DNA of 64,000 nt from a bacterium M00.F.Ca.ET.205.01.1.1 (GCA_004791255.1 SRUQ01000001.1:434001-498000), one strand, 5' to 3'. Counted from the first letter of the stretch, positions 1-11,336 are shown. Numbers and translations: made by a program. The notes: generated by a model from the sequence alone, not told the origin.

Positions 1-412
1 GGTCGAGCTTGCGCATGGTCAGGCTGGCGATGCCGACATGCCGCCACAGCACCTTGCCGTCGCGGACCAGCACGACGGCACTGTTGAGCTGATGGGTCTT
101 GCCCGACAGCGCCAGGAGATGGCGGCGCGCACCTTCCATGTCGGCTGGCTTGTGAAACACCTCGTCGCCGAGCGACAGCGTCTGGTCGCAGCCGAGCACC
201 AGGGCGCCTGGCCGGCGTTCGCTCACTTCGACTGCCTTGGCTTCGGCCAGCACCAGGGCGACGTCCTCCGGCGAGGCGCCGCTATCCTGCAACGGCGCTT
301 CCAGCGCGCGTTCGTCGAGCGCTGCCGGAACCGCCTCGATGTCGATGCCGGCAGCGGCCAGCATCGCCTTGCGGAACGGACTGCCCGAGGCGAGGATGAT
401 TTTTTCTGTCAT
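1..412 (-). CDS. maf: Maf-family nucleotide pyrophosphatase (3' end cut off by window)
   Basis: Translating leftward from the ATG whose first base is 412 gives a protein beginning [18 protein letters not shown], which carries the Maf signature (LASxSPxRK near the N terminus) and a GCDQTLSL segment where the family has its catalytic Asp. About 137 codons are visible; the family is usually 190-210 residues, so the C-terminal third lies outside the window. Maf proteins hydrolyse modified or canonical nucleoside triphosphates to monophosphates in the cytosol (family knowledge). Its place two genes from the hemE-side origin, behind the PEP-synthase regulator gene, matches the conserved alphaproteobacterial order. 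Confidence 0.9.
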   Translation of the reverse strand, partial: MTEKIILASGSPFRKAMLAAAGIDIEAVPAALDERALEAPLQDSGASPEDVALVLAEAKAVEVSERRPGALVLGCDQTLSLGDEVFHKPADMEGARRHLLALSGKTHQLNSAVVLVRDGKVLWRHVGIASLTMRKLD

Positions 413-498
413 GGTTTGTGGCTGCCTGATTTACGCTGTTGAGATGATGGCTCGAGCGTTCCTGGTTGCATGGGACTGCTGCGCCTGTCGCGACTGTA

Positions 499-685
499 AC
501 GGCATGGATCCTAGGGTCTGCGCCGCGTCGCTTCGCTCCTTGCTCCGCCCTAGGATGACGACCGCGCAGTCGGCTGAGGCAAACTACAGGCGTTGGAGAT
601 TGGCGGAAACGATCCTCCCTTCGTCATCCTAGGGCGAAGCAGTCGCGAAGCGACGTCGCGGAGACCCTAGGATCCATGCCGTGAC
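499..685. repeat. Inverted pair of dispersed palindromic repeats (family A)
   Basis: The 322-bp gap between maf and the regulator gene holds two ~64-bp copies of one element facing each other (about 499-562 and 622-685). Shared blocks are GGCATGGATCCTAGGGTCT, GTCGCTTCGC and CCCTAGGATGACGA. A third, single copy lies at about 4983-5056 after rho. The elements are non-coding and internally palindromic, typical of REP-like sequences in rhizobial intergenic regions. Nothing else is seen in this gap. Confidence 0.8.
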
Positions 686-734
686 TTTTCAGCTTCGCGG
701 CGGTCGGAACAAGCAACGCGTCGCGCGGCTCCAA

Positions 735-1556
735 TTATCTGGTCTTCCCGCGCAGGGCAACGATGGCCGCCGCCGTTTCCTCGATCGAGCGGCGGCTGAC
801 GTCGATCATCGGCCAGCCATGGCGGGTGCAGATCTGGCGGGCATAGGCGAGCTCCTCGTTGATGGTAGCGCGGTCGACATAGTCTGCTGCCTCATAGGAA
901 CTCGAATTGCCGAGGATGCGGTTCTGGCGGACATGCGAGATGCGTTCGGCGGTGGCGACCAGCCCGACGATCAGCGGCGTCGTGGCGGCGACCAGGCTGT
1001 CGGGCACCGGCACGCCGAGCACGATCGGGATGTTGGCGGTCTTGATGCCGCGGTTGGCGAGATAGATGCTGGTCGGCGTCTTCGACGTGCGCGAAATGCC
1101 GATCAGCACGATGTCGGCATCGTCCATATTGGCCGGCAGCTGGCCGTCATCATGCTCCAGGGTGAAGTTGAGCGCGTCGATGCGGCGGAAATATTCGGCG
1201 TCGAGCACGTGCTGGGCGCCGACGCGGCGGCCGGCCGGCGTGCCGAGATAGGACTGGAAGACGGTGAGGACCGGTTCCAGCACCGAGACGCAGGGCAGGC
1301 CCATGGCCGCGCAACGCTCGTCGATGCCGCGCGCCAGCTTCTGGTCGACGACCGTATAGAGGATGATGCCCGGCTCCTCCTCTATATCCTCGAACACTTT
1401 GGCCACCTGCTTTTCGGTGCGGATGAGCGGATAGATATGCTCGATGGCGCGCGCGTCCTTGTATTGGGCCGAAGCCGCCCGGCCAGCGGCGAGCAGCGTT
1501 TCGCCGGTCGCGTCGGAAATCAGGTGCAGATGGAAGAAGCTCTGGGGTTTGTTCAC
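735..1556 (-). CDS. PPDK/PEP-synthase regulatory protein (kinase/pyrophosphorylase, DUF299)
   Basis: A 273-residue protein beginning (GTG)[18 protein letters not shown]. The ISDATGET segment and the nucleotide-binding [11 protein letters not shown] loop identify the bifunctional Ser/Thr kinase/phosphorylase that switches PEP synthase or pyruvate phosphate dikinase on and off. An in-frame extension upstream reaches 1727, but the GTG at 1556 is preferred because an AGGTGA ribosome site sits five bases before it and family members start here. The upstream side is the probable replication origin, and a DnaA-box-like sequence overlaps the start codon. Its place next to hemE across the origin is conserved, as in Caulobacter. 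Confidence 0.92.
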   Translation of the reverse strand: MNKPQSFFHLHLISDATGETLLAAGRAASAQYKDARAIEHIYPLIRTEKQVAKVFEDIEEEPGIILYTVVDQKLARGIDERCAAMGLPCVSVLEPVLTVFQSYLGTPAGRRVGAQHVLDAEYFRRIDALNFTLEHDDGQLPANMDDADIVLIGISRTSKTPTSIYLANRGIKTANIPIVLGVPVPDSLVAATTPLIVGLVATAERISHVRQNRILGNSSSYEAADYVDRATINEELAYARQICTRHGWPMIDVSRRSIEETAAAIVALRGKTR

Positions 1557-1958
1557 AGGGTTCACCTGGGGCTGTGGGCGGATGTGGATAAGGCTGGATG
1601 AAAAGACAGGCCGGTCAGGGGCGACTGTATCAGATGGCTGGTTGTCCACAATTCGATGCGCTGTAGGCTTCGTCGGGCGGCTGGGGACAAGTCCGTGGAC
1701 GATCTTTTTTGCTCCTCGGCTGTCCACAGGACGGGCGTTTCCCGGCGTATCCTAACGCTTTGACTCCGGTGACAGATTCCGGACTGTCCCCAGAACCCTA
1801 CATCAGGGAGAAAGAAGCGCGCGACAATATGCTTGCTGGTCTTTTGCCGGCCAAAGCGGGACAGGTGCCAACCCACAGAACCAACAGACTCTTAGAATCA
1901 GAAGATTCCTTTAAATAAGATATTTGATTAAAGGGAAGTCTGGAGAAGCGAGCGTTCC
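1557..1958. other. oriC: Probable chromosomal replication origin (oriC)
   Basis: Gene-free 402 bp between the divergent PEP-synthase regulator and hemE, the site of the chromosomal origin in several alphaproteobacteria. Visible elements: an exact DnaA box TGTGGATAA (1583-1591); near-boxes TTGTCCACA (1642-1650) and CTGTCCACA (1720-1728); another near-box, TTGTTCACA, at 1549-1557; an AT-rich stretch 1888-1934 (about a quarter GC), suitable as an unwinding element next to hemE; and four GANTC sites for CcrM-type methylation at 1762, 1775, 1895 and 1904. The parAB genes and parS-like sites within 12 kb support the assignment. No origin function can be proved from sequence alone. Confidence 0.8.
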
Positions 1959-2990
1959 ATGCCTACCAAGCGGATCATCCTGGATGTCCTGAAAGGGGAG
2001 GCTCACTTTCCGCCTCCACTCTGGATGATGCGCCAAGCCGGGCGCTATCTTCCGGAGTATCGCGAGACGCGTCGGCGTGCCGGTTCGTTCCTCGACCTCT
2101 GCTACGATCCGGACCTCGCCGTGGAAGTGACGCTGCAGCCAATCGAACGCTTTGGCTTCGATGCCTCGATCCTGTTCTCCGATATTCTTGTTGTACCGCA
2201 TGCGCTCGGCCGCGATGTCCGCTTCGAGGAAGGAAGAGGGCCGCTGCTGACGCCGATTTCGGTGTCCGAGATTCTGGCTCTCGAGAGCGATATGTTTCAC
2301 GTGAATCTCGAACCGGTCTACGAGACGGTTCGCCGGCTGCGCGTGAAACTGCCTGAGGAAACCACGCTGATCGGCTTCTGCGGCGCGCCATGGACGGTGG
2401 CGACCTACATGATTGCCGGCCATGGCACGCCGGACCAGGCGCCCGCCAGGCTGTTTTCCTACCGCGAGCCGGAGGCCTTCCGGCATCTCCTGAAAGTGCT
2501 GGCCGACCATTCGGCCGCTTATCTCATCCGGCAGATCGAAGCGGGCGCCGATGCGGTGCAGATTTTCGATTCCTGGTCTGGTGTGCTCGACGATGTTTCG
2601 TTCGAGCAGTTCTGCGTCCAGCCGGTGGCCGAGATCATCAGGCAGGTGCGGGCTGTCCATCCCGGTGTGCCCATCATCGGCTTTCCCAAGGGCGCCGGCG
2701 CCCGTTATCAGAGTTATCGCGAGAAGACCGGTATCAGCGGGCTGGGGATCGACTGGACGGTGCCGCTGGAGGCTGCGAAGGCGTTGCAGCGTGACGGCGC
2801 CGTGCAGGGCAATCTCGACCCGCTGCGGCTGGTTGCCGGCGGCAAGGCGCTTGCCGACGGCGTGGAGGCCATCCTGAAGACGCTGGGCAAAGGGCCGCTG
2901 ATCTTCAATCTCGGTCATGGCATTACGCCGGAGACACCGATCGCACATGTCGAGGCGATGGTGAAACAGGTTCGGAGCGCGACACGATGA
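1959..2990 (+). CDS. hemE: Uroporphyrinogen decarboxylase
   Basis: 343 residues, the normal length. It has both family signatures: [16 protein letters not shown] (residues ~21-36), with the substrate-binding arginines, and [14 protein letters not shown] (~140). The enzyme removes four carboxyl groups from uroporphyrinogen III to give coproporphyrinogen III in cytosolic haem synthesis. It is the first gene to the right of the probable origin and overlaps hemJ by four bases, so the two haem genes are probably co-transcribed. A parS-like 16-mer lies inside the coding region at 2293-2308. Confidence 0.97.
   Translation: MPTKRIILDVLKGEAHFPPPLWMMRQAGRYLPEYRETRRRAGSFLDLCYDPDLAVEVTLQPIERFGFDASILFSDILVVPHALGRDVRFEEGRGPLLTPISVSEILALESDMFHVNLEPVYETVRRLRVKLPEETTLIGFCGAPWTVATYMIAGHGTPDQAPARLFSYREPEAFRHLLKVLADHSAAYLIRQIEAGADAVQIFDSWSGVLDDVSFEQFCVQPVAEIIRQVRAVHPGVPIIGFPKGAGARYQSYREKTGISGLGIDWTVPLEAAKALQRDGAVQGNLDPLRLVAGGKALADGVEAILKTLGKGPLIFNLGHGITPETPIAHVEAMVKQVRSATR
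2293..2308. other. parS: parS-like site inside hemE
   Basis: TGTTTCACGTGAATCT matches 14 of 16 bases of the conserved ParB-binding palindrome TGTTTCACGTGAAACA. It is the site nearest the origin and the weakest right half of the five seen. It lies in the hemE reading frame, so codon constraint could explain the mismatches. Confidence 0.55.
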
Positions 2991-3526
2991 TGCCCGATAT
3001 CCGAAACACCAACAGTACCGGCCAGGCGATGAAGCGCATGGCCATTGGCATCGCTGCCCTGGCCGTGCTCACAGGGCTGCTTTTTCTCGCGGCACCCGAC
3101 AGCTTCTATCTCTGGGCGAAGGCAATCCACGTGCTTGCCGTCATTTCGTGGATGGCCGGCATGCTCTATCTGCCGCGGCTGTTCGTCTACCACGTCGATG
3201 CCGAGAAAGGCTCGGTGCAGTCCGAGACCTTCAAGGTGATGGAGCGCCGCCTGCTGCGCGGCATCATCAATCCGGCGATGACGCTGACCTGGGTGTTCGG
3301 GTTGTGGCTCGCCTGGAAAGGCTTTGCGTTTCAGGGTGGCTGGCTGCATGCCAAGATCGCCGCGGTGCTCTTGATGTCGGGCGTGCATGGCTATCTCGCC
3401 GGCGCGGTGCGCAAATTCGCCGATGACCGCAACGAAAAACCGGCAAGGTACTGGCGGATCGTCAACGAGATCCCCACATTGTTGATGATCGTCATTGTCA
3501 TCCTGGTTGTGGTGAAGCCGTTTTGA
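2987..3526 (+). CDS. hemJ: Protoporphyrinogen IX oxidase, HemJ type
   Basis: 179-residue integral membrane protein with about four hydrophobic helices. It carries the HemJ core [20 protein letters not shown] with the conserved His, then [12 protein letters not shown], and a C-terminal hydrophobic helix ending VVVKPF. HemJ oxidises protoporphyrinogen IX to protoporphyrin IX in organisms lacking HemG/HemY. The start overlaps the hemE stop (ATGATG over TGA), indicating translational coupling with the previous haem step. An N-terminal stretch of about 15 polar residues before the first helix could mean a later start (Met15 or Met18). Confidence 0.9.
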   Translation: MMPDIRNTNSTGQAMKRMAIGIAALAVLTGLLFLAAPDSFYLWAKAIHVLAVISWMAGMLYLPRLFVYHVDAEKGSVQSETFKVMERRLLRGIINPAMTLTWVFGLWLAWKGFAFQGGWLHAKIAAVLLMSGVHGYLAGAVRKFADDRNEKPARYWRIVNEIPTLLMIVIVILVVVKPF

Positions 3527-3689
3527 GGCTTTAGCGACCCTCTAAAAGGCGGCTTGCTCTTTCAGCCGACCGACGATAAAAGACGGGTCTTCCTTCCCGT
3601 CATGCGCCGCCCTTCATTGCTTTTGGCCGCGCCCGGCATTTGTCGCATTTCGCCGATTTTCCCCAAAAAGCCTACCCAGAGTCTATCTA

Positions 3690-4955
<1,266 letters not shown>

Positions 4956-4982
4956 GCGATGGGCGGGGGGAGCACCCGCCTT

Positions 4983-5056
4983 CATCATCCTCGGGCTTGA
5001 CCCGAGGATCAATGCCGCGACGTCGCTTCGCGACTGCTTCGCCCTAGGTTGACGAA
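4983..5056. terminator. Hairpin and family A repeat between convergent rho and DUF255 gene
   Basis: ATCCTCGGG (4987-4995) and CCCGAGGAT (5001-5009) form a perfect nine-base stem with a five-base loop. A single copy of the family A repeat (CGACGTCGCTTCGCGACTGC and CCCTAGG) follows directly. It sits between the ends of two convergent genes, so it could act as a two-way transcription barrier. There is no clear T-tract, so intrinsic termination is an inference. Confidence 0.45.
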
Positions 5057-5057
5057 C

Positions 5058-7085
5058 TTACGCTCGCCGCAACAGCTTTTCCAACGCCTCAGGCTCGGTC
5101 ACCACGGGCAAGCAGACTTGGCCGGTGCAAAGCCAGGCCCCTGGCTTGTCAGTTGGCGGAAGCATTCCGCCCGGTAGCAGCGGTCGATTCGTATCCGAAC
5201 CAATCGCAACGACGCTATCGACGCGCCTTGGATCCGGGCTTCGATTCGCAACCGGAATAAGTGCTGGGCTGGCTGGATTGTCGACCAGCACCAGCTTAAG
5301 AGGCTCGATGGCCATGGCGCAGGCATTGACGATGCCGGCCTGGCCATAGGCCTGCTGCGCGGCACGGCCGGCGGCATGTTCCGCGACTGTCCAAGCCCTG
5401 TCGTGCAGGGCAAGATCCCCGGTGACCGAAGCCAGCCTGGTCAACGCCTCGATGATCTGGCTGGTGGCCGAAGGAATGGCTTCGTCGACATCGCCGCGGA
5501 TACGGATCGGCACATCGGTTGAGTCTGAGGCCGTGAGATAGTAGCCGGTCTTGTCCGCATCGGCATGCCAGCGGTCGAGCTGCTCGATGAAGTTTCTGGC
5601 CCGGTCGACGAAGTTCCACTCGCCCGTGGCTTCGAACAGCGAGATCGCGGCGTTGGTCATCGCGGCATAGTCGCTCGACAGGGCGGGAAACAGCTTTCGA
5701 GCGCCGAGCATCGAATGCGGCAGGCGGCCGTCGCGGCCGGCGGCATCGATATGGGCAAACGCCTTTGCGGCAGCGTCGATCCAGTCTGGCCGCGCCAGCG
5801 AGCGGCCGGCTTCAGCCAGAGCCGCGATCATCAGCCCGTTCCAGTCGGTCAGGGTTTTCGCGTCGAGGCCCGGTCGGACCCGCTCCGCCCGAGTGCTGAG
5901 GAGTTTTGCCTTGAGCGGGATCAGCCGGTCGCGATCGGCAACGCTTTGGGCTTGCTGGGCGCGGCTTTGATGGATGACGGGCTTGCCTTCCCAGCCATGC
6001 GGGCTCGAGAGCGTGAAGTGTCTGAAAAACAACGCTGAATCGTTGCCGAGAGCGGTTTCGATTTCCTCCCTGCTCCAGGTGTAGAAAAGACCTTCCTCGC
6101 CATCGCTGTCGGCGTCGAGGCTGGCGGCAAAGGCGCCGCCGTCGACACGCATTTCGCGCAGCAGCCAGTCGATCGTCTCTTCGATTCGTATCCGGAACAA
6201 ATGATTGCCGCTTGCGGCATAGGCCCAGTTGCAGAAGCGGACGAGTTCGGCGTTGTCGTAGAGCATCTTTTCGAAATGCGGCACCAGCCATTCGGCATCG
6301 GTCGAATAGCGGCTGAGCCCCCCGCCGACATGGTCGTAAATGCCGCCGCTCAGCATCTGCTCGAGGCTCAAAAGCACGGCGTCGCGATGCGCGGCGTCGC
6401 CGTCGCGCAACCAGGACAGCCACAGCGTGAGCATGAACGGCGCGTTGGGGAATTTGGGTGCGCCACGCAAGCCGCCGAGGTCGCGGTCGATCATGCCATC
6501 AATGCTGCCGGCGAGGTCGGTCAGCGTGCCGCGGTCGAGGCTCGCCTTGGCGTGGCTGCCGGCGAGCCGCGCCTCGACATGCCCGGTCAGCCCGTCGGCG
6601 CTCTGGTTGAGGCTTGCCCGTTTCTCGCGCCAGGCCTTGTCGACCGCTTCCATCACTTGGATGAAGCCGGGCCGGCCATAGCGCGGCTCGCGCGGAAAGT
6701 AGGTGCCGCCCCAGAACGGCTTGCCGTCCGGGGTCAGGAACATGGTCAGCGGCCAGCCGCCTTGCTCACCCATCGAGGACAGGGCGGCCATATAGATCTG
6801 GTCGATGTCGGGCCGCTCCTCGCGGTCGACCTTGATATTGACGAACAGACGGTTCATGACGGCGGCGACGTCGTCATTCTCGAAGCTTTCATGGGCCATG
6901 ACATGGCACCAGTGGCAGGCGGCATAGCCGACCGAAAGCAGGATCGGACGGTCCGATGTCCTGGCCTCGTCGAGCGCGGCCGGCGACCATGCACGCCAAT
7001 GGACGGGATTGCCGCTATGCTGCTGCAGATACGGGCTGGCCTCTTCGGCAAGCAGGTTTTTCGCGGGCAAGGTCACAACAGGCAA
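5058..7085 (-). CDS. DUF255 thioredoxin-fold protein (YyaL/SPATA20 family)
   Basis: About 675 residues. The N-terminal thioredoxin-like domain contains GYAACHWCHVMAHESFE, with a CxxC pair, then VDREERPDIDQIYM and a WPLTMFLTPDGKPFWGGTYF segment. The rest is a six-hairpin glycosidase-like alpha barrel typical of the family. The molecular function is not established. The frame stays open upstream to 7373, but family proteins begin at about LPAKNLLAEEASPYL. I place the start at TTG 7085; a GTG at 7076 is as likely, and neither has a good ribosome site. Convergent with rho and divergent from mnmE with about 50 bp between them. Confidence 0.88.
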   Translation of the reverse strand: MPVVTLPAKNLLAEEASPYLQQHSGNPVHWRAWSPAALDEARTSDRPILLSVGYAACHWCHVMAHESFENDDVAAVMNRLFVNIKVDREERPDIDQIYMAALSSMGEQGGWPLTMFLTPDGKPFWGGTYFPREPRYGRPGFIQVMEAVDKAWREKRASLNQSADGLTGHVEARLAGSHAKASLDRGTLTDLAGSIDGMIDRDLGGLRGAPKFPNAPFMLTLWLSWLRDGDAAHRDAVLLSLEQMLSGGIYDHVGGGLSRYSTDAEWLVPHFEKMLYDNAELVRFCNWAYAASGNHLFRIRIEETIDWLLREMRVDGGAFAASLDADSDGEEGLFYTWSREEIETALGNDSALFFRHFTLSSPHGWEGKPVIHQSRAQQAQSVADRDRLIPLKAKLLSTRAERVRPGLDAKTLTDWNGLMIAALAEAGRSLARPDWIDAAAKAFAHIDAAGRDGRLPHSMLGARKLFPALSSDYAAMTNAAISLFEATGEWNFVDRARNFIEQLDRWHADADKTGYYLTASDSTDVPIRIRGDVDEAIPSATSQIIEALTRLASVTGDLALHDRAWTVAEHAAGRAAQQAYGQAGIVNACAMAIEPLKLVLVDNPASPALIPVANRSPDPRRVDSVVAIGSDTNRPLLPGGMLPPTDKPGAWLCTGQVCLPVVTEPEALEKLLRRA

Positions 7086-7134
7086 CTCGGTTTGTCGTGA
7101 AGCGGAAGCTAGGGCGCTACTACAGAGCGGGCAA

Positions 7135-8472
7135 ATGAATTCAAGCGATTCGAGTGGTACGGGCGGTTCGATCGTTGCGCTGTCGAGCGGCCGGCTTCCG
7201 GCCGGCGTCGCCGTGTTGCGGATCTCAGGTCCGCAGACTCGATTCGTTGTCGAAACAATCGCCGGCGGCATGGTTAAGGAGCGCATCGCGGTCTTGCGCA
7301 GATTCAGGGCGCCGGATGGAACCGTGCTGGACAACGGCCTGGTCATCTTCTTCCCTGGTCCGGCGAGCTTCACCGGCGAGGATGTCGCCGAATTCCATGT
7401 TCATGGCGGCCGCGCCGTGGTGGCCGCGATGTTGGAGACGATCGCCGGATTCGATGGAGTCAGGCATGCCGAACCGGGGGAATTCACCCGCCGGGCGTTT
7501 CTCAACGGCAAAGTCGACCTGGTCGAAACCGAAGCGCTGGCCGACCTCGTCAATGCCGAGACCGAGGCGCAGCGGCGCTTTGCCGTGCAGAATGCCGCCG
7601 GCGCGCAGAGCGAGCTTTATCTCGGCTGGCGCAGGCGGCTGATCCATGCGCGAGCGATGATCGAGGCCGAGATCGACTTTTCCGACGAGGACGATGTCCC
7701 TGGGTCCGTTTCGGATACGGTCTGGTTGGATATCGAGGCGATGATCGGCGAGCTCGACCGCCATATCGCCGGCTTCCGTGCCGCCGAAATCATCCGCGAC
7801 GGGTTTGAGGTCGTCATCCTCGGTGCGCCCAATGCCGGCAAGTCGAGTCTGTTCAACGCTTTGGCGCGGCGCGATGCAGCTATTGTAACGGATGAGCCCG
7901 GCACGACACGGGATCTGCTTGAAGTGATGCTTGACGTCGAAGGGCTGCGGATCAGGCTGACGGATACCGCCGGTCTGCGCGATGCGGCGGGGAAAGTCGA
8001 GGCGATCGGCATCGAACGTGCGAGGGCTAAGGCGCATGGCGCGGATCTGCTGCTGTTGCTGGAGGACATGGTCGACCCGAAGCCAGTCGAAGTCGAGCAC
8101 CACGGTGTAAAGATGTTGAGCGTCGGCACCAAGCTCGATCTGGCCGGCGGGATCACGGCTGGTCGCTACGACCTGGCAATCTCCACCAGAGACGGTACCG
8201 GCGTGGAGACGCTCCTTGCACTGATCAGCCAACGGGCTGCGGCCCAGATCGGCAGTGCAGGTGACATTCTTCCTTCGCGGCTTCGCCATGTTGAGTTGTT
8301 GACGGAAGCGAATCGGCTGTTGCTTCGGGCTGCAAGCAATCAGGGGGCCGGGCAGGAGTTGCGCGCCGAGGATTTGCGCCTGGCCGCTGACCGGCTCGGT
8401 CGGATCGTCGGCGCCGTCGATGTCGAAGACATGCTGGACGTCATCTTCTCGCAGTTCTGCATTGGCAAGTGA
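7135..8472 (+). CDS. mnmE: tRNA modification GTPase MnmE (TrmE)
   Basis: 445 residues starting at ATG 7135 (the frame is open back to 7009, but the family begins here with GGSIVALSSGRLPAGVAVLR). It has the N-terminal formyl-THF-binding domain, then the G domain with GAPNAGKSS (G1), DEPGTTRD (G2), DTAGLRD (G3) and GTKLD (G4), and the diagnostic C-terminal CIGK, whose Cys is catalytic. With MnmG it makes the 5-carboxymethylaminomethyl modification at wobble uridine of certain tRNAs. mnmG lies 363 bp downstream across a parS-bearing gap. Confidence 0.97.
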   Translation: MNSSDSSGTGGSIVALSSGRLPAGVAVLRISGPQTRFVVETIAGGMVKERIAVLRRFRAPDGTVLDNGLVIFFPGPASFTGEDVAEFHVHGGRAVVAAMLETIAGFDGVRHAEPGEFTRRAFLNGKVDLVETEALADLVNAETEAQRRFAVQNAAGAQSELYLGWRRRLIHARAMIEAEIDFSDEDDVPGSVSDTVWLDIEAMIGELDRHIAGFRAAEIIRDGFEVVILGAPNAGKSSLFNALARRDAAIVTDEPGTTRDLLEVMLDVEGLRIRLTDTAGLRDAAGKVEAIGIERARAKAHGADLLLLLEDMVDPKPVEVEHHGVKMLSVGTKLDLAGGITAGRYDLAISTRDGTGVETLLALISQRAAAQIGSAGDILPSRLRHVELLTEANRLLLRAASNQGAGQELRAEDLRLAADRLGRIVGAVDVEDMLDVIFSQFCIGK

Positions 8473-8485
8473 CTCACGTGAAACA
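8470..8485. other. parS: parS-like site at the mnmE stop codon
   Basis: TGACTCACGTGAAACA, 14 of 16 bases of the ParB-binding consensus with an intact CACGTGAAACA right half. It overlaps the last bases of mnmE. Confidence 0.65.
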
Positions 8486-8505
8486 TGCGGTCGCTGGGAG
8501 AATGG

Positions 8506-8521
8506 TGACTCACGTGAAACA
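8506..8521. other. parS: parS-like site downstream of mnmE
   Basis: An identical 16-mer TGACTCACGTGAAACA, 36 bp after the previous site. The repeated GTGACTCACGTGAAACA suggests a local duplication of a ParB site. Confidence 0.65.
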
Positions 8522-8540
8522 CAATCGCCTTCGTTGGCGC

Positions 8541-8713
8541 CGCCCCTCATTGTCCTGCCGGACATTTCTCCCCGTATAGAGACGGGGAGAAAAGGGCAGC
8601 CTCAGCGCCGTGCCTTTTTCGGCGACGATGAAAGTTGGCGAAATCAGTCGGATGGCGCCCCTCTCCCCGTCACTATACCGGGAGAGGATGCCGGCAGGCA
8701 GGTGAGGGGCAGC
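8541..8713. repeat. Composite inverted repeat element (family B), copy 1
   Basis: About 170 bp with imperfect inverted ends: CCCCTCATTGTCCTGCCGG at the left and CCGGCAGGCAGGTGAGGGG at the right. Inside are two TCTCCCCGT...ACGGGGAGA stem-loops. The whole element recurs at 13228-13400 in the opposite orientation, including the interior GATTTCGCCAA. Non-coding, REP/RIME-like. It lies between the two parS groups, upstream of mnmG. Confidence 0.8.
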
Positions 8714-8750
8714 GCAAGCGGTCGAGGTGGCTGCCGATTCGCCGCCACGT

Positions 8751-8766
8751 TGTTTCACGTGAAACG
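8751..8766. other. parS: parS site upstream of mnmG
   Basis: TGTTTCACGTGAAACG, 15 of 16 bases of the ParB-binding consensus, 70 bp before the mnmG start. Confidence 0.8.
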
Positions 8767-8835
8767 GAAGTTTCCTTGACAGCATTCCCCCTTAGGGACA
8801 TGTGTCGGTCCGATTTCTGTTCAGGACGAATTACA

Positions 8836-10707
8836 ATGACCGATCACTATGATGTGGTTGTGGTGGGCGGAGGCCATGCGGGCAGCGAGGCGGCCAGCGC
8901 GGCCGCGCGCGCCGGCGCCAAAACCGCACTGGTGACGCTGCGCTTCGACACGATCGGCGTCATGTCCTGCAATCCGGCGATCGGCGGCCTCGGCAAGGGC
9001 CATCTGGTGCGCGAGATCGACGCCATGGACGGGCTAATGGGCCGGGTGGCCGATGCCGCCGGCATCCAGTTCCGCCTGCTCAACCGGCGCAAGGGGCCGG
9101 CGGTGCGTGGCCCGCGCACGCAGGCCGACCGCAAGCTCTACCGCCTCGCCATGCAGGAAATGATTCGGCAGCAGAACGGTCTCGAAGTGATCGAGGGCGA
9201 AGTTTTCGATTTCGAGATCGATGATGCCGGGCTGCGTGCGGTTGTGCTCGCCGATGGCAGGCGGCTTGGCTGCCGGGCCGTGGTGCTGACGACCGGTACT
9301 TTCTTGCGCGGGCTCATTCATATCGGCGAGAAGAAGATCGTCGCCGGCCGCATGAACGAGCAGGCCAGCCACGGGCTGTCCGCGACCATGACACGGGTGG
9401 GTTTCAATCTCGGCCGGCTGAAGACCGGCACGCCGCCGCGCCTGGATGGGCGGACCATCGACTGGGCATCGCTGGAGCGGCAGGCGGCGGATGAGAACCC
9501 GGTGCCGTTCTCGCTGATGACGGATCGCATCGAGACGCCGCAGATCGATTGCGGCATCACCCGCACCACGTCAGCCACCCATGAGGTGATTCGCACCAAT
9601 CTGAGCCGGTCAGCGATGTATTCCGGGTCGATCGAAGGGGTCGGACCGCGCTATTGCCCGTCGATCGAGGACAAGATCGTCAAGTTCGGCGACCGCGAGG
9701 GCCACCAGATCTTTCTGGAGCCGGAGGGGCTGGATGACGACACCGTCTATCCCAACGGCATTTCGACCTCGCTGCCCGAGGATGTCCAACTCGATATCCT
9801 GAAGACGATTCCCGGGCTGGAGCGCGCAACGATGCTGCAGCCCGGCTACGCCATCGAATACGACCATGTCGACCCGCGCGAATTGAAGACCACGCTCGAG
9901 ACGCGGCGCGTCCCCGGGTTGTTCCTTGCAGGGCAGATCAACGGCACGACCGGCTATGAAGAGGCCGCCGCACAAGGGCTGCTCGCCGGCCTCAACGCGG
10001 CGCGGCAGGCGGCCGGCGAGGAGCAGGTCGTGCTCAGCCGGACCGAGGCCTATATCGGCGTGATGGTCGACGATTTGACCAGTCGCGGCATCAGCGAGCC
10101 GTACCGCATGTTCACCTCGCGGGCCGAATTCCGGCTGTCGCTGCGCGCCGACAATGCCGATGAGCGGCTGACGCCGCTGGCGGCGAGCCTGGGAATCTCT
10201 TCGTCCGAGCGCTTGCAACGCTTCGCCGAAGTTACTGAGCGGCTCGACGAGGCGCGAGAGCTGGCGCGTGCGGTTACGATGACGCCGAACGAAGCGGCGC
10301 GGCATGGGCTGGAGGTCAACCGCGACGGCGTGCGCCGCTCGGCCTATGAGTTGCTCGCCTATCCCGATGTCGATGTGGCTTGGCTGGCCGGCATCGATGC
10401 CCGGTTTGGCGCCATTGATGCCAAGACGGCCGAGCGGCTCGAAACGGAGGCGAAATATTCTGTCTATCTCGACCGGCAGAAGAGCGACGTGGCGCAGATC
10501 CGCCATGAAGAGGGGCGGCTGATCCCCGAGGCGCTCGACTTTGCCGGCGTGCCCGGCCTGTCGAATGAGCTGAAGCAGAAGATGCAGGCACGGCGGCCGC
10601 GTTCGATCGCCGATGCCCAGCGCATGGAGGGCATGACCCCGGCGGCGCTGGCGATCATTGTCGCGCATGTGCGCCACTCCGAACCTGCGCAGAGGGACGT
10701 TGCGTGA
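8836..10707 (+). CDS. mnmG: tRNA uridine-5-carboxymethylaminomethyl modification enzyme MnmG (GidA)
   Basis: 623 residues from ATG 8836, where the family motif [20 protein letters not shown] begins; the longer open frame from 8635 is repeat DNA. It has the FAD dinucleotide fold GGGHAG, the catalytic [14 protein letters not shown], the GidA signature [13 protein letters not shown] with [16 protein letters not shown], and the C-terminal helical domain that binds MnmE. It supplies the FAD chemistry for tRNA wobble uridine modification. It overlaps rsmG by four bases (GTGA), so the two are translationally coupled. Confidence 0.97.
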   Translation: MTDHYDVVVVGGGHAGSEAASAAARAGAKTALVTLRFDTIGVMSCNPAIGGLGKGHLVREIDAMDGLMGRVADAAGIQFRLLNRRKGPAVRGPRTQADRKLYRLAMQEMIRQQNGLEVIEGEVFDFEIDDAGLRAVVLADGRRLGCRAVVLTTGTFLRGLIHIGEKKIVAGRMNEQASHGLSATMTRVGFNLGRLKTGTPPRLDGRTIDWASLERQAADENPVPFSLMTDRIETPQIDCGITRTTSATHEVIRTNLSRSAMYSGSIEGVGPRYCPSIEDKIVKFGDREGHQIFLEPEGLDDDTVYPNGISTSLPEDVQLDILKTIPGLERATMLQPGYAIEYDHVDPRELKTTLETRRVPGLFLAGQINGTTGYEEAAAQGLLAGLNAARQAAGEEQVVLSRTEAYIGVMVDDLTSRGISEPYRMFTSRAEFRLSLRADNADERLTPLAASLGISSSERLQRFAEVTERLDEARELARAVTMTPNEAARHGLEVNRDGVRRSAYELLAYPDVDVAWLAGIDARFGAIDAKTAERLETEAKYSVYLDRQKSDVAQIRHEEGRLIPEALDFAGVPGLSNELKQKMQARRPRSIADAQRMEGMTPAALAIIVAHVRHSEPAQRDVA

Positions 10708-11336
10708 GTTCTGTGTCCCTCGAGAGCCTGCAGGACGCGGCGGGTCCGGTTTCACGTGAAACATTTGACCGGCTGGTGGCGTTCGAGCAGATGTTCCAGA
10801 AATGGAACCGCAGCATCAATCTTGTGGCGCAGTCGACAGCGGGCGAGGTCTGGCAGCGCCATATTCTCGACAGCGCCCAGCTCTGGCGCATCGAGGCCGG
10901 GGCGCAGCGATGGGTCGACATCGGTTCGGGCGGCGGCTTCCCCGGGCTTGTCATGGCTTTCCTGCTTGCCGAGCGGGACGGTACGTCGATCGACCTGGTG
11001 GAAAGCAACCGCAAGAAAGCCTCGTTCCTGCAGACGGTGATCGGCCAGTTCAACCTGCCGGCGCGCGTTGTCGCGCGCCGCATCGATGACAGCTACGCGT
11101 TTGTTTTCCAACCGCAAATCGTCACCGCACGGGCGCTGGCCTCGCTGTCCGATCTGCTCGGCCTGGCGTCGCCGTGGCTGACGGCAGGTGCGCGCGGGCT
11201 CTTCCACAAAGGCCGGGATTACCGCGCCGAAGTGCAAGAAAGCGTTAACCGATGGGCCTTCGATCTGGTAGAACATCCGAGCGTGACCGACCCTCAAGGG
11301 GTCATCCTTGAACTGTCCAACGTGCGAGCTCTCTGA
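10704..11336 (+). CDS. rsmG: 16S rRNA (guanine-N7) methyltransferase RsmG (GidB)
   Basis: 210 residues with a GTG start overlapping the mnmG stop. The SAM-binding motif [12 protein letters not shown] (~residues 70-81) and downstream [12 protein letters not shown] identify RsmG, which methylates G527 of 16S rRNA. A parS site sits in its 5' coding region (10748-10763). parA starts about 33-55 bp downstream, giving the classic mnmG-rsmG-parA-parB order. Confidence 0.96.
   Translation: MSSVSLESLQDAAGPVSRETFDRLVAFEQMFQKWNRSINLVAQSTAGEVWQRHILDSAQLWRIEAGAQRWVDIGSGGGFPGLVMAFLLAERDGTSIDLVESNRKKASFLQTVIGQFNLPARVVARRIDDSYAFVFQPQIVTARALASLSDLLGLASPWLTAGARGLFHKGRDYRAEVQESVNRWAFDLVEHPSVTDPQGVILELSNVRAL
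10748..10763. other. parS: parS site inside rsmG
   Basis: GGTTTCACGTGAAACA, 15 of 16 bases of the consensus, read through in frame by rsmG. It is the site closest to parAB. Confidence 0.8.

Noticed and set aside
1911..1931. Possible CtrA site in the origin (TTAA...TTAA)
   Set aside because: The two TTAA half-sites are 13 bases apart; CtrA sites need seven.
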